Of a stretch of DNA of 49,167 nucleotides, positions 32,807 to 43,545 are shown in pieces (the first letter of the stretch is position 1; each line of letters starts with the position of its first letter). Below the pieces are notes generated by a model. It had not been told where the DNA came from, searched no databases, and saw only the letters and a list, made by a program, of their open reading frames with translations. Position numbers and translations under genes: made by a program. The stretch covers positions 1 through 49,167 of the forward strand of contig JAUVYF010000003.1 of NCBI GenBank assembly GCA_030603215.1, read 5' to 3'. This DNA is from Candidatus Bipolaricaulota bacterium (GTDB lineage: Bacteria > Bipolaricaulota > Bipolaricaulia > UBA7950 > UBA9294).

Positions 32807-34437
32807 TACCCTATTGCGCAGCCATCTTTGCGAGGTTCACTCCCACCGTAGAGCATGTTTGTAACGGGATCCATCCAAATTCCTTGGTAGCCGCCATAGC
32901 CATCTTGTCGATACTCCACACAATGCCCTTTCTCTCTTAATCCTGTGGCAACTGCTGCGGGAATCCCTGGCTCCAGGTAGACAATTCCTCCGTCGTGCAT
33001 TGCATGCCCTATCGGACTACAGGAGCCAGCATGGCGAAAACGCAGTGCATCGCCTGCCCGCTGCGCATCCATGTGAAAATCGATGATATTGAGGAGAATC
33101 TGTACTTGTCCCTGCGGTTGCTGGTCGCCTCCCATCACCCCAAACGAGAAAACAGGCTTTCCCTTCTGTGTAACAAAACCTGGAATAATCGTGTGAAACG
33201 GGCGCTTATGTGCCTCTAGCCGATTTGGATGATCTCGGTCAAGACTAAACAAAGTTCCTCTATTCTGTAACACAAAGCCTAGGTGACCAGGAACAATTCC
33301 AGAGCCAAAACCACGATACACACTTTGAATAAGCGACACGGCATTTCGATCTCCATCAACCACAGTGAGGTAAACCGTGTCCCCATTGTTCAGGCACGGA
33401 TCGCCTGGGGGAACTTCTGCTGCTGCTTTTTCAAGATTGATCCGTGTCCGTTGCCCACGGGCGTAACCTTCTTCAATTAGCCCCTCTACCGGCACATCAG
33501 AATAGTCGGGATCAGCATAGAATCGTGCTCGGTCGGCATAGGCAAGCTTTTTTGCCTCGATGAGAAGATGCAGATAGTCCGTGCTATTACGCCCCAACCT
33601 TTCGGGATCGAACCCGACGATAATCTGCAACATCTCAAGAACGGCTAACCCCTGCGTATTAGGAGGGAGCTCCCACACCTCGTAGCCATGGTAAGAAACA
33701 GAGAGTGGCTTAACCCAACTAGAAAAATGATCACTAAAATCAGCCGCACTAAGATAGCCGCCAACCTTATTGGAGAAAGAGACGATCTCTCTGGCGATTC
33801 TGCCACGATAGAAAGCATTTTTTCCGTTCTTGGCAATCAAAGAAAGGGTATCTGCTAAATCAGGGTTACGGAACACCGCTCCACAGGTGGGCGCTTTGCC
33901 ATGATGAAGAAAAGTCTCAGCCGCACACGGGTCTTCGCTCAACAGCTTGGTCGCTTCTTGCCATGCCCTGGCAATTACCGGCGTCACCGGAAAGCCAGTC
34001 TTGGCATAGTGAATCGCGGGAGCAAGGATGTCAGTTATCGGAAGCCTGCCAAACCGCTCATGCAGAGCAAACCAGCCATCGACACAGCCGGGAATAGTCC
34101 AAGACAACGGCCCGCGCAGGGGAATCTGTCTAAGCCCCTTGTTTGTAAGCGTCTCACGGCTAAAAGAATGTGGCGAGCGCCCACTTCCATTAAGGCCAAT
34201 GAGGCTTTTTGACCTGTCTTCCCACACGATGGCAAACAGATCCCCACCGACACCACAACTCATTGGCTCCACTAAACCAAGCATCGCGTTCACCGCGATC
34301 GCCGCATCAACTGCGGTTCCACCTGCTCTCAGGATGGCTATCCCTACCTGGACGGCAAGTGGTTGGCTTGTAGCCACCATACCTGTTGGTGTAATTACCA
34401 CCGATCGTCGAGCTGCATCGGTGCCACGTTCATCCAC
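32803..34437 (-). CDS. ggt: Gamma-glutamyltranspeptidase family protein
   Basis: A 544-aa Ntn-hydrolase that is processed autocatalytically into two chains. The nucleophile is Thr354 in NNGDTVYLTVVDGDRNAVS, so cleavage would fall before it. Other motifs are GGTAVDAAIAVNAMLGLVEPMSCGVGGD near the N terminus, ELPPNTQG, and GFVLQNRG. No signal peptide is present, unlike the periplasmic E. coli enzyme, so it is probably cytoplasmic and could act on gamma-glutamyl compounds or as an acylase. It ends tail-to-tail with the HD gene, sharing the CTAG. Confidence 0.92.
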   Translation of the reverse strand: MDERGTDAARRSVVITPTGMVATSQPLAVQVGIAILRAGGTAVDAAIAVNAMLGLVEPMSCGVGGDLFAIVWEDRSKSLIGLNGSGRSPHSFSRETLTNKGLRQIPLRGPLSWTIPGCVDGWFALHERFGRLPITDILAPAIHYAKTGFPVTPVIARAWQEATKLLSEDPCAAETFLHHGKAPTCGAVFRNPDLADTLSLIAKNGKNAFYRGRIAREIVSFSNKVGGYLSAADFSDHFSSWVKPLSVSYHGYEVWELPPNTQGLAVLEMLQIIVGFDPERLGRNSTDYLHLLIEAKKLAYADRARFYADPDYSDVPVEGLIEEGYARGQRTRINLEKAAAEVPPGDPCLNNGDTVYLTVVDGDRNAVSLIQSVYRGFGSGIVPGHLGFVLQNRGTLFSLDRDHPNRLEAHKRPFHTIIPGFVTQKGKPVFSFGVMGGDQQPQGQVQILLNIIDFHMDAQRAGDALRFRHAGSCSPIGHAMHDGGIVYLEPGIPAAVATGLREKGHCVEYRQDGYGGYQGIWMDPVTNMLYGGSEPRKDGCAIGY

Positions 34438-34534
34438 TTCTATCCCGCCCTTCTCTTTGTTCGCGTGCCAAGAGAATAACGGGCCCTCTTATGAAAAGTA
34501 GCCCGCGTCTTTTTCGTCTTTGGGGATCCAGATT

Positions 34535-34610
34535 TGGTGGGTGGTACAGGACTTGAACCTGTGGCCTCATGCACGTCAAGCATGCGCTCTCCCAACTGAG
34601 CTAACCACCC
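34535..34610 (-). tRNA. tRNA-Val (GAC)
   Basis: On the minus strand a complete cloverleaf: acceptor GGGTGGT/ACCACCC, D arm GCTCAGTTGGGAGAGC, anticodon arm CATGC-TTGACGT-GCATG with anticodon GAC, and T arm containing GGTTCAAGTCC. The terminal CCA is encoded. Confidence 0.95.
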
Positions 34611-34622
34611 CTACGCCCGAAA

Positions 34623-34694
34623 AGGCGGCGAGCGGATTCGAACCGCTGAGTCGGGGATTTGCAGTCCCATGCCTTTCCACTTGGCTACGCCGCC
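34623..34694 (-). tRNA. tRNA-Cys (GCA)
   Basis: On the minus strand: acceptor GGCGGCG/CGCCGCC, anticodon arm GGGAC-TGCA-containing loop with anticodon GCA, T arm GGTTCGAATCC, and discriminator U73 as expected for tRNA-Cys. CCA is not encoded, unlike the neighbouring tRNA-Val 12 bases away. Confidence 0.95.
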
Positions 34695-34822
34695 AAACAG
34701 GACAAGTATAGGATCTTTCTAATCTCGCGTCAACAAATTATCTTCCCAATAACTGCCAAAAGAGAACCCACTCGATAGTTGAGGCAGCTAGAGAATGATT
34801 AGACATTCACCGCTTGAGTTTC

Positions 34823-37145
<2,323 letters not shown>

Positions 37146-38657
37146 CTAACCTCCGAAGCGCTCCTTGAATTCAACCACCGCTTTCTCCAACAACCGCCTA
37201 ATCTCATCAGTAATTTCGCACTTCTTGGCTAAGGCCTTCATGATCTGTTCATGCTCGGAATGGAGGAAACGGAGCCATTCCTCAAGGAAAGGGCGCACCT
37301 TGGGCAACGCTAGATCAGCCAAATGGTTCTCCACTGCTACATACAAAGAGACAATCTGTTTCTCAACCGCCATCGGCTTATACTGTTCTTGCTTTAACAC
37401 CTCCATCAATCGGTCTCCACGAGCAAGTTGCGCTTTTGATTCCTCATCAAGATCAGCGGAAAACTCGGCAAATGCCTCCAGTTCTCGGTACTGGGAAAGC
37501 TCTAACCGAAGGTGGCCGGCAATCTGTTTCATTGCCTTGGTTTGTGCCGCTCCGCCCACACGAGAAACTGACTTGCCCACATTGATTGCTGGGCGAAATC
37601 CCTGATTGAATAGGTCGGTTTCCAGATAAATTTGACCATCTGTAATAGAGATAACATTCGTTGGAATATAGCCAGTAATATCGCCAGCCTTTGTTTCGAT
37701 AATAGGGAAAGCAGTAAGAGACCCGCCTCCGTGCTCATCAGACAGGCGCACCGCTCGTTCCAACAGCCGAGAGTGAGTATAGAAAATGTCTCCGGGGTAT
37801 GCCTCTCTTCCTGGCGGCCGCCGAAGGAGCAATGACATTTCGCGGTACGCAACCGCATGTTTAGACAGGTCATCATAGATAACAAATGCATCCTTGCCGC
37901 TGTAGGTAAAGTACTCAGCCATGGCACAACCAGCGTAGGGAGCAAGATACTGCATTGGTGTAGGTTCGTCTGCCTCTGCGGCAACAACAATCGTATAGCC
38001 CATTGCGCCATGGCGCTCTAGCGCCTCTACTACTCGAGCAATAGTTGAAGTCTTCTGTCCAATAGCAACATAAACACAAGCCACATCGGCGTCTTTCTGG
38101 TTGATAATCGCATCGACCGCAATTGCTGTCTTGCCCGTACGGCGGTCGCCAATTATCAGCTCTCGCTGCCCGCGGCCAATCGGAGTAAGAGCATCGATTG
38201 ACTTGAGACCCGTCTGAAGCGGTGTATCGACCGGTTGGCGCTGTATTACTCCCGGTGCTTTAAGCTCTGCTTTACGTCTCTCGGAAAAAGAAATCGGCCC
38301 TTTTCCATCTTTAGGGCGGCCAAGCGCATCAACAACTCGCCCAAGAAGACCTTCGCCAACCACTGCCTCCAATACACGGCCCGTGCGTCGTACCTCGTCT
38401 CCTTCCTGTACGCACTCACTTTCTCCGAACAGAGCTACGCCAACGCTTTCTTCCTCTAGATTGAGGATTAGTCCATAGATATCGTTTGGAAACTCCACGA
38501 TTTCTGCGGACATCGCCCTCTGTAATCCAAATACACGAGCGATCCCGTCTCCTACCTCAACAACTACTCCAACCTCGTTCATTTCCAGGTCGTAGTCAAA
38601 TCCCCTTATCTGTTCCTTAAGTATGGCGCTAATCTCATCCTTACGCATTACTGGCAC
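37146..38657 (-). CDS. atpA: F1 ATP synthase alpha subunit
   Basis: The non-catalytic nucleotide-binding subunit, 503 aa. It has Walker [83 protein letters not shown] and the arginine-finger region [34 protein letters not shown]. All are present. Start is GTG 38657 or ATG 38648; both follow GGGGAAAAG closely. Confidence 0.96.
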   Translation of the reverse strand: MPVMRKDEISAILKEQIRGFDYDLEMNEVGVVVEVGDGIARVFGLQRAMSAEIVEFPNDIYGLILNLEEESVGVALFGESECVQEGDEVRRTGRVLEAVVGEGLLGRVVDALGRPKDGKGPISFSERRKAELKAPGVIQRQPVDTPLQTGLKSIDALTPIGRGQRELIIGDRRTGKTAIAVDAIINQKDADVACVYVAIGQKTSTIARVVEALERHGAMGYTIVVAAEADEPTPMQYLAPYAGCAMAEYFTYSGKDAFVIYDDLSKHAVAYREMSLLLRRPPGREAYPGDIFYTHSRLLERAVRLSDEHGGGSLTAFPIIETKAGDITGYIPTNVISITDGQIYLETDLFNQGFRPAINVGKSVSRVGGAAQTKAMKQIAGHLRLELSQYRELEAFAEFSADLDEESKAQLARGDRLMEVLKQEQYKPMAVEKQIVSLYVAVENHLADLALPKVRPFLEEWLRFLHSEHEQIMKALAKKCEITDEIRRLLEKAVVEFKERFGG

Positions 38658-38668
38658 TCTTTTCCCCC

Positions 38669-39202
38669 TTATCCTTCGAGCAGGTTTTTCAACCCCCCAA
38701 GTTTGGCCCGTAATGTTCCATCAATTACTTTGCCGTTTATCTCTATTCTAACTCCGCTAAGAAGACTCGGGTCAACTTTCTCTTCCAGTTCTATTTGGCA
38801 CCCCATAGCTCTCCCAAGACAGGATACCAGTCGGGTATGATCCGTTGTGGATAACTTTCGGGCTACTGTTGCCTCTGCCTGCATTACGCCTTCTGCTTCA
38901 GCGCATAGTGTGATAAATTCCTTGTATATCAAACCGAGATAATTCTCTCGTCTGTTACGAACAAGCAAAAAAAACAGATTGAAAAGGTATGGAGAAAGCT
39001 CTGGGAAAGCGGTTTTCAATAACTTCATCTTTGCCTCACGAGGAACAAGCAAGTGCGTGAAAAAGCCATCAAATTCCGGAACCTCCGCAACAGCTGAAAG
39101 AACTTCCCGATATCCCTTCTCTACCTCCTCTATCCTGTCTTCTTCACAAGCAAGAGAGTGAAGTGCCTCGGCATAACGGCAGGCAATTTCCCGTGACTTC
39201 AC
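38669..39202 (-). CDS. atpH: ATP synthase delta subunit
   Basis: A 177-aa peripheral stalk subunit (OSCP type) joining b to the top of F1. It has the typical N-terminal helical domain ([14 protein letters not shown]) and the C-terminal motif [28 protein letters not shown]. It overlaps atpF by ATGA, which fits coupled translation, and is 11 bases before atpA. Confidence 0.93.
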   Translation of the reverse strand: MKSREIACRYAEALHSLACEEDRIEEVEKGYREVLSAVAEVPEFDGFFTHLLVPREAKMKLLKTAFPELSPYLFNLFFLLVRNRRENYLGLIYKEFITLCAEAEGVMQAEATVARKLSTTDHTRLVSCLGRAMGCQIELEEKVDPSLLSGVRIEINGKVIDGTLRAKLGGLKNLLEG

Positions 39203-39723
39203 AATTTCATCCTCAATGTGTCTTCCTCAAGCTCGGAAAGAAGATCATCGAGTAATCGGCGGTGATCGTCCAGATTTACCTCGCGGCCTAACACACGAGA
39301 AGCTCCCAACACAGCAATCTCGGCATAGGAACGCCGCAATTCATGTTTTGCCTCAGCCTGTTCTTGATCGATTTGCGCTCGGGCATTTTCCAGGATGTGC
39401 TCTACTTCTTTCTTTGCGCCATCCTTCCCTTGCCCAATAATTTCCTCTGCCTGTGCCCGGGCGGCCTCCACAATATGACGACTCTGTTTGTAAGCCGTCT
39501 GCAGGGCCCCTGTCCGCTCGGCAACCAGCTTTTTCGCCTGTTCCTCGTTTTTCCGCGCTGTTTCCATCTGCGTCGCCACCTGTTCACGCCGGCGATCCAA
39601 GTACTCTATTGCAGGCTTAAACAACAGTCGCTTCAATACGTACAGGAGGATGGCAAAATTAACGAGGTTGAATACGAAGGTCCAGTTTAGGGATGTAACA
39701 ACCTTTCCCCATTCTAAATGCAC
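39199..39723 (-). CDS. atpF: ATP synthase b subunit
   Basis: A 174-aa peripheral stalk subunit. One N-terminal membrane helix (FVFNLVNFAILLYVLKRLLF) is followed by FKPAIEYLDRRREQV and a long charged coiled coil. GTG 39723 with GGAG is the start. Only one b-type gene is present, so the stalk is probably a b homodimer. Confidence 0.93.
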   Translation of the reverse strand: MHLEWGKVVTSLNWTFVFNLVNFAILLYVLKRLLFKPAIEYLDRRREQVATQMETARKNEEQAKKLVAERTGALQTAYKQSRHIVEAARAQAEEIIGQGKDGAKKEVEHILENARAQIDQEQAEAKHELRRSYAEIAVLGASRVLGREVNLDDHRRLLDDLLSELEEDTLRMKL

Positions 39724-39731
39724 GCTTACTC

Positions 39732-40004
39732 CTATACTACAAACAGAAGAACAATAGCCACTACCAAGGAATAAATCCCTGTCGACTCGGTGATTGCCTG
39801 GCCAAGGACCATCGTCCGCAGCAGCGCTCCTTCCATCTCCGGCTGTCGTGCCATCCCATCCAAGGCATGAGCCGCCACTATCCCCTCTCCAATTGCTGAT
39901 CCAATCGACCCTATTGCCATTACAAAACCAGCAGCAAGGTACTTCGCTGCTGTTGCAATATCTGCTCCGGAAATCTGCCCAACGATATTCTGTGCTTCTT
40001 CCAT
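39732..40004 (-). CDS. atpE: ATP synthase c subunit, two-carboxylate sodium-type
   Basis: A 90-aa two-helix proteolipid forming the rotor ring. The C-terminal helix reads TMVLGQAITESTGIYSL, almost identical to the sodium-binding c subunit of Ilyobacter tartaricus around Glu65-Ser66-Tyr70 (here Glu73, Ser74, Tyr78). At the position of Ilyobacter Gln32 this protein has Glu40 (AIGEG), which aligns without gaps through ARQPE. Glu plus Glu-Ser is the two-carboxylate motif described for the Fusobacterium nucleatum sodium ring. Na+ coupling is therefore likely. AGGAGG precedes ATG 40004. Confidence 0.95.
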   Translation of the reverse strand: MEEAQNIVGQISGADIATAAKYLAAGFVMAIGSIGSAIGEGIVAAHALDGMARQPEMEGALLRTMVLGQAITESTGIYSLVVAIVLLFVV

Positions 40005-40018
40005 CGTTTTCCTCCTGT

Positions 40019-40714
40019 TTAGCTTTCTACCGCTACATTGATATAAGCAACGGTAAGTATGGCAAAAACAAACGCCTGAATCGCTCCTACAAACAGCCCA
40101 TAAAAAGCATTTAGCGCAGCAGGCACAAGTACCGGAGCAAACTTGGCTGAGACAACCGTGACTAGAATTGCTCCTCCAAACGTGTTGCCAAATAGACGAA
40201 ATGAGTGTGAAATCGGTTTGGCTATTTCGCTCACGATATTCAGCGGAAGCATAAAGGGGTAGGGCTCAAGAAATCCCTTCAAATACCTTATTCCACCTCT
40301 CATGCGTACTGCAAGCAACTGAGACATAACAAAAACGAGCAAAGCTAAGCTAAGCGTCACGTTCAGATCTTTGGTTGGAGACTCACAATAGGGAATCACT
40401 GAAAGCCAGTTAGAGACAAGAACAAACATGAAGACCGTCGACACAAAAGGAAATAACTCCCTGGCTAGTTTATCTGAAGAAAAGCTAGACATCAACTGCC
40501 CTTTCAGCAGATCAATCAAGGATTCGAGAATTGCTTGTGTTCGACTTGGCTTCTCCTCGATATCTTGTCCAAGTCCACGTCGCAGGATCAAGGCAACAAC
40601 AACAAGTACAGCAATAACTACCCAGCTCATGATAACTGTAAGAATGTCAAAGCTAAACGAGAAATTGCCAAGAGTAACATGCAAGATGAGCTTCTCACCC
40701 AGATGCTCAAGCAT
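40019..40714 (-). CDS. atpB: ATP synthase a subunit
   Basis: A 231-aa membrane subunit forming the ion channel beside the c ring. The essential Arg is in ISHSFRLFGNTFGG, and the following LVPAALNAFYGLFVGAIQAFVFAILT has the conserved Gln. About five to six helices are visible. ATG 40714 with GGGGAGG is the start; the track start at 40789 lies in the upstream gene, which overlaps this one by 8 bases. Confidence 0.94.
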   Translation of the reverse strand: MLEHLGEKLILHVTLGNFSFSFDILTVIMSWVVIAVLVVVALILRRGLGQDIEEKPSRTQAILESLIDLLKGQLMSSFSSDKLARELFPFVSTVFMFVLVSNWLSVIPYCESPTKDLNVTLSLALLVFVMSQLLAVRMRGGIRYLKGFLEPYPFMLPLNIVSEIAKPISHSFRLFGNTFGGAILVTVVSAKFAPVLVPAALNAFYGLFVGAIQAFVFAILTVAYINVAVES

Positions 40715-41093
40715 CTGCTCGCCTCCCCTGACGGATGTAGACAAGGCGCAACCCTGTCTGCGAAAAGATAAGCCCTCCACAGGCAGCACAAAAGGCCGGA
40801 ACGCTTACTTGCGCCAATAATGCCAGGGCGACTCCAAGAAACAAGATTCTTCCAAGGCTGGAACAACCCGCCATAACGCCAGCTCGCTCTCTGCCCCCTA
40901 ATCTAATCAATGCGCGTCCCGATTCATAGAGAAATAACAGATTAAGGACAAATAAGAGGCAGCCAACAAGAAAACCAACGGCAAGCACCCACAGACCAAA
41001 TACACTAAGGATTGACGAGACTATCACAGAAAACAACAGACCACCACAAATATGAAAAACACGGTTGAACTCTGTGAAGGATAGATTGCTCAT
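40707..41093 (-). CDS. AtpI-like small membrane protein
   Basis: A 128-aa protein with four hydrophobic stretches and little else. Its place directly before atpB with an 8-base overlap, its size and topology match the AtpI/UncI position, where such proteins help assemble the c ring or carry ions. Sequence motifs alone do not prove the family, so the name is positional. The region after helix two, LYESGRALIRLGGRERAG, is basic and cytoplasmic. Confidence 0.7.
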   Translation of the reverse strand: MSNLSFTEFNRVFHICGGLLFSVIVSSILSVFGLWVLAVGFLVGCLLFVLNLLFLYESGRALIRLGGRERAGVMAGCSSLGRILFLGVALALLAQVSVPAFCAACGGLIFSQTGLRLVYIRQGRRADA

Positions 41094-41124
41094 CGTAAGG
41101 ACCTACTATGAAGACGTTTGCTAA

Positions 41125-41682
41125 CTAGATGGTTCGAAGCTGCTTATTCCTCTCCTTGACCAACTTATCAATTTCCTCGGAACGCTCACGAATAGCCTTA
41201 TCATTCTTCTCGTGATAACGATGGTAATCATCTTCTGAAATGCTTCCCTGGTTCTTCATTTGCTCCAATTTCCCATTTGCATCCCGGCGGATATTGCGTA
41301 GGGCAACCTTTGCTTCCTCGCCCCTATCCTTGATGATATGTGTGAGCTGCTCGCGCCGTTCCTCTGAAAGCTTCGGAATCTTAATACGAACGACTTTCCC
41401 TTCATGCGTCGGGTTAAGGCCTAGACCAGCAGACAGAATGGCCTTCTCTATACTGGCAATCTGTGTCCTGTCGTAGGGTTGAATAACCAGCAAATTCTGA
41501 TCAGGGGCAACGATCGTCGCCAGCCGCTTGAGCGGGGTAGAGGTCCCATAATAATCCACAATTGTATCCTCTATCATCTTAGGATTTGCCCGACCGGTCT
41601 GAACCTTGCCTAGGTTAGTCTTTAGCACTTCGATACTCTTGTCCATGTGCCGCAACATATCTCGCTCTATTTCCTCTGGCAT
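41125..41682 (-). CDS. frr: Ribosome recycling factor
   Basis: Splits post-termination ribosomes together with EF-G. At 185 aa it has exactly the usual length from ATG 41682 (GAGGTG upstream). The GTG at 41691 used by the track adds three residues. Hallmarks are LGKVQTGRANP, DYYGTSTPLKRLATI, PYDRTQIASIEKAI, IKIPKLSEERREQL and VALRNIRRDAN. It is the first gene of a unit running into the ATP synthase genes 31 bases later, an uncommon pairing. Confidence 0.96.
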   Translation of the reverse strand: MPEEIERDMLRHMDKSIEVLKTNLGKVQTGRANPKMIEDTIVDYYGTSTPLKRLATIVAPDQNLLVIQPYDRTQIASIEKAILSAGLGLNPTHEGKVVRIKIPKLSEERREQLTHIIKDRGEEAKVALRNIRRDANGKLEQMKNQGSISEDDYHRYHEKNDKAIRERSEEIDKLVKERNKQLRTI

Positions 41683-41700
41683 CGAAAACACCTCGCAAAA

Positions 41701-41729
41701 ATTGTAGTTCCAAGATAGATGGAAGTCAA
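41701..41729 (-). promoter_or_regulatory. Promoter of frr / ATP synthase operon
   Basis: On the minus strand, TTGACT (41729-41724), a 17-base spacer and TACAAT (41706-41701). It predicts a 5' leader of about 12 bases before frr. Confidence 0.8.
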
Positions 41730-41742
41730 CGCTATCTAGCCC

Positions 41743-41771
41743 TTGACGTTGTGTGCAGGATATCGTAAACT
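41743..41771 (+). promoter_or_regulatory. Promoter of the reductive-dehalogenase-like gene
   Basis: TTGACG (41743-41748), a 17-base spacer and TAAACT (41766-41771), divergent from the frr promoter 14 bases away. Confidence 0.6.
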
Positions 41772-41779
41772 AAAAGGTG

Positions 41780-41804
41780 TCAGTGCGAAATGCACTGATT
41801 TTTT
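41780..41804 (+). terminator. Promoter-proximal intrinsic terminator
   Basis: TCAGTGC-GAAAT-GCACTGA is a perfect 7-bp stem followed by TTTTTT. It begins at the predicted transcript start and precedes the iron-sulfur gene. The nearest upstream plus-strand gene ends at 32806, so the terminator is unlikely to serve anything but this leader. Confidence 0.75.
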
Positions 41805-41845
41805 GTTTGTGCAATCATAGGAAAGAAGACACACGGAGCTTTCTT

Positions 41846-42664
41846 GTGTTAGACGCGCAGATTGCACTAGTGAAAGATCCATCGTGGGCCGTTCATGAGC
41901 AGTGCAGCGAGGCATTCTCTTGGAAAAGAGTATTCCAAGCTGTTCCGAACCTGCTTAAGGTCGGAAAACATACGGTAAAGAGTCCCACCCTTATGAGCAA
42001 ACAGATCAAAGAAACTGCGCGTACATATGGTGCGGATCTTGTTGGCATATGCCAGGTTGATCACAGGTGGATCTACTCTCATGACAGAAGCGGAGACCCG
42101 ATCGAAATTCCTGTGGAATACAAATATGCGATCGTGATCGGAATCGCCATGGACAAGGAAGCGATCAGTGCCTCGCCGGCCTTTAGATCGGCTACCGCCA
42201 GTGGGGTTGGCTATTCACGGATGGCGTTTACAGCTGCTTGCCTGGCTGAATTCATCCGAAACCTACGTTACAAAGCAATATCCATGGGAAATGATACTGC
42301 CCTTAGCATTCCGCTCGCCATCGATGCTGGTCTTGGCCAACTGGGGCGAAATGGCTTGCTGGTCACACCACAATATGGTCCATGCGTACGGCTATGCAAG
42401 ATCTTTACCGATCTTCCGCTTGAGCCGGATAAACCAATTGACTTTGGGCTAACCAAGTTTTGTAAAGAATGTTATAAGTGCGCGGAGGTATGCAAAGCAC
42501 AGGCAATCAGCTCTGACGTTGAACCATCTTTCAAGCTCGCTTGTCCATCCAACAATACCGGAATCCTACGCTGGGCAGTGAATGCTGATAAGTGTTATGA
42601 GTTCTGGGTGGAAAATGGGGCCGCTTGTTCAAGTTGCGTTGCCGTATGCCCATTTACTCAATAA
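41846..42664 (+). CDS. Reductive-dehalogenase-like 4Fe-4S protein
   Basis: A 272-aa protein of the RdhA/QueG-related corrinoid iron-sulfur group. The core matches reductive dehalogenases: DPSW, ARTYGADLVGICQVDHRWIY, LSIPLAIDAGLGQLGRNGLLVTPQYGP, RLCKIFTDLPLEPDKPIDFG, then CKECYKCAEVCKAQAI and CSSCVAVCPF for two 4Fe-4S clusters. It is shorter than most RdhA proteins (about 450-500 aa). It has no Tat signal and stops two residues after the second cluster motif, so the usual tail is missing. GTG 41846 with CGGAG is preferred; the track start 41777 would translate through a terminator hairpin. No rdhB anchor is adjacent, so respiratory dehalogenation is doubtful. The 3' side opens straight into repeats. 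Confidence 0.75.
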   Translation: MLDAQIALVKDPSWAVHEQCSEAFSWKRVFQAVPNLLKVGKHTVKSPTLMSKQIKETARTYGADLVGICQVDHRWIYSHDRSGDPIEIPVEYKYAIVIGIAMDKEAISASPAFRSATASGVGYSRMAFTAACLAEFIRNLRYKAISMGNDTALSIPLAIDAGLGQLGRNGLLVTPQYGPCVRLCKIFTDLPLEPDKPIDFGLTKFCKECYKCAEVCKAQAISSDVEPSFKLACPSNNTGILRWAVNADKCYEFWVENGAACSSCVAVCPFTQ

Positions 42665-43545
42665 AACGGCTCCTTGCACTCAAGGTAATATAACCCGAAG
42701 AAAGAGTCACCAGCCTGGCCTCTCGCAAAGACGCAAAGATCGCAGGAAAAGACAGTCGTCGGTCGGCAGTCAACAGTCGGGAGTCAAGAGTCAAAAACAG
42801 TAACAAGTAATGGGTGATGAGTAACGGGTGAAATAGAACCAGTCGGGAGTCAGGAGTCGGGAGTCGAAAAACGGTGAAAGGCAAAGAAATGGTGAACCAG
42901 TTAAATAGGGAAATAGTTGATTGGTTAAATGGGAAAAGACCGAGACCAAAACACGAGGAACAACCACAAAACCAACGTAACCCACGAGAACAACGTTGTA
43001 TTCGTGTAGGGGTATGCCTATGTAGCGTCGTAGCTTGCCTGCGACATTATCTTTGACGTCGGGGATAAATCCCAACGCTACGAACGGTTTGAAAGCTGAT
43101 CGCTCTTTCCTGGCGGCTGACCGCTGACAGCTGAAAGCTTCCTTTCCTGAAATCTTGTGTAGCGTCGTAGCTTGCCTGCGACGTTGTCTTTCATGACGAA
43201 TGATCTACACACCGCTGTTCTTCTTTGTTTGTCCATCGGTCTTCCAATCCGCAATTCACAATTCGCATTCCGCAATTGTCTTTGCTCCTCTGCGTTCTCT
43301 GCGTCCTCTGCGGTTAAATGTATTCACATACTGTCATGCCGGACTTGATCCGGCATCCAGAGGACTAGCAGGATTTGTATACAACCATTACCTGACTGGA
43401 TTCCCGGGCCCTGCCCCGAACCCGATCCGGGGTTCACCGGAATGGTGGGCACAGGCTCCAACGCTACGAACTTCCCATTCCACATTCCGCAATTGTCTTT
43501 GCACCTTCGCTCCCCTGCTCCTCCGCTTTCTTTCTCCGCGGCCAC
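42665..43545. repeat. Repeat-rich spacer
   Basis: No gene is seen. It holds an AGTCGGGAGTC run (about 42757-42800 and 42840-42870), GGGTGATGAGTAACGGGTG (about 42810-42830), TTGATTGGTTAAATGGG (about 42917-42935), two near-identical GTAGCGTCGTAGCTTGCCTG units (about 43021 and 43159), a CTCTGCGTTCTCTGCGTCC run (about 43288-43320), an ATGCCGGACTTGATCCGGCAT palindrome (about 43335-43356) and a GATCCGGGGTTCACCGG element (about 43424-43440). Confidence 0.75.

Noticed and set aside
41777-41845. Track start of the RdhA-like gene at GTG 41777
   Set aside because: It would translate through a perfect terminator hairpin, gives residues unlike the family, and coincides with the predicted transcript start.
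42874-43056. Transposase-like fragment (LNREIVDWLNGKRP)
   Set aside because: The DNA is a member of the TTGATTGGTTGAATGGG repeat family also seen near 395 and 6076, so the resemblance is a by-product of repeats.
42665-43545. CRISPR array in repeat-rich spacers
   Set aside because: Repeats are degenerate, unevenly spaced, mixed in type and lack unique spacers of constant length; no cas genes are present.
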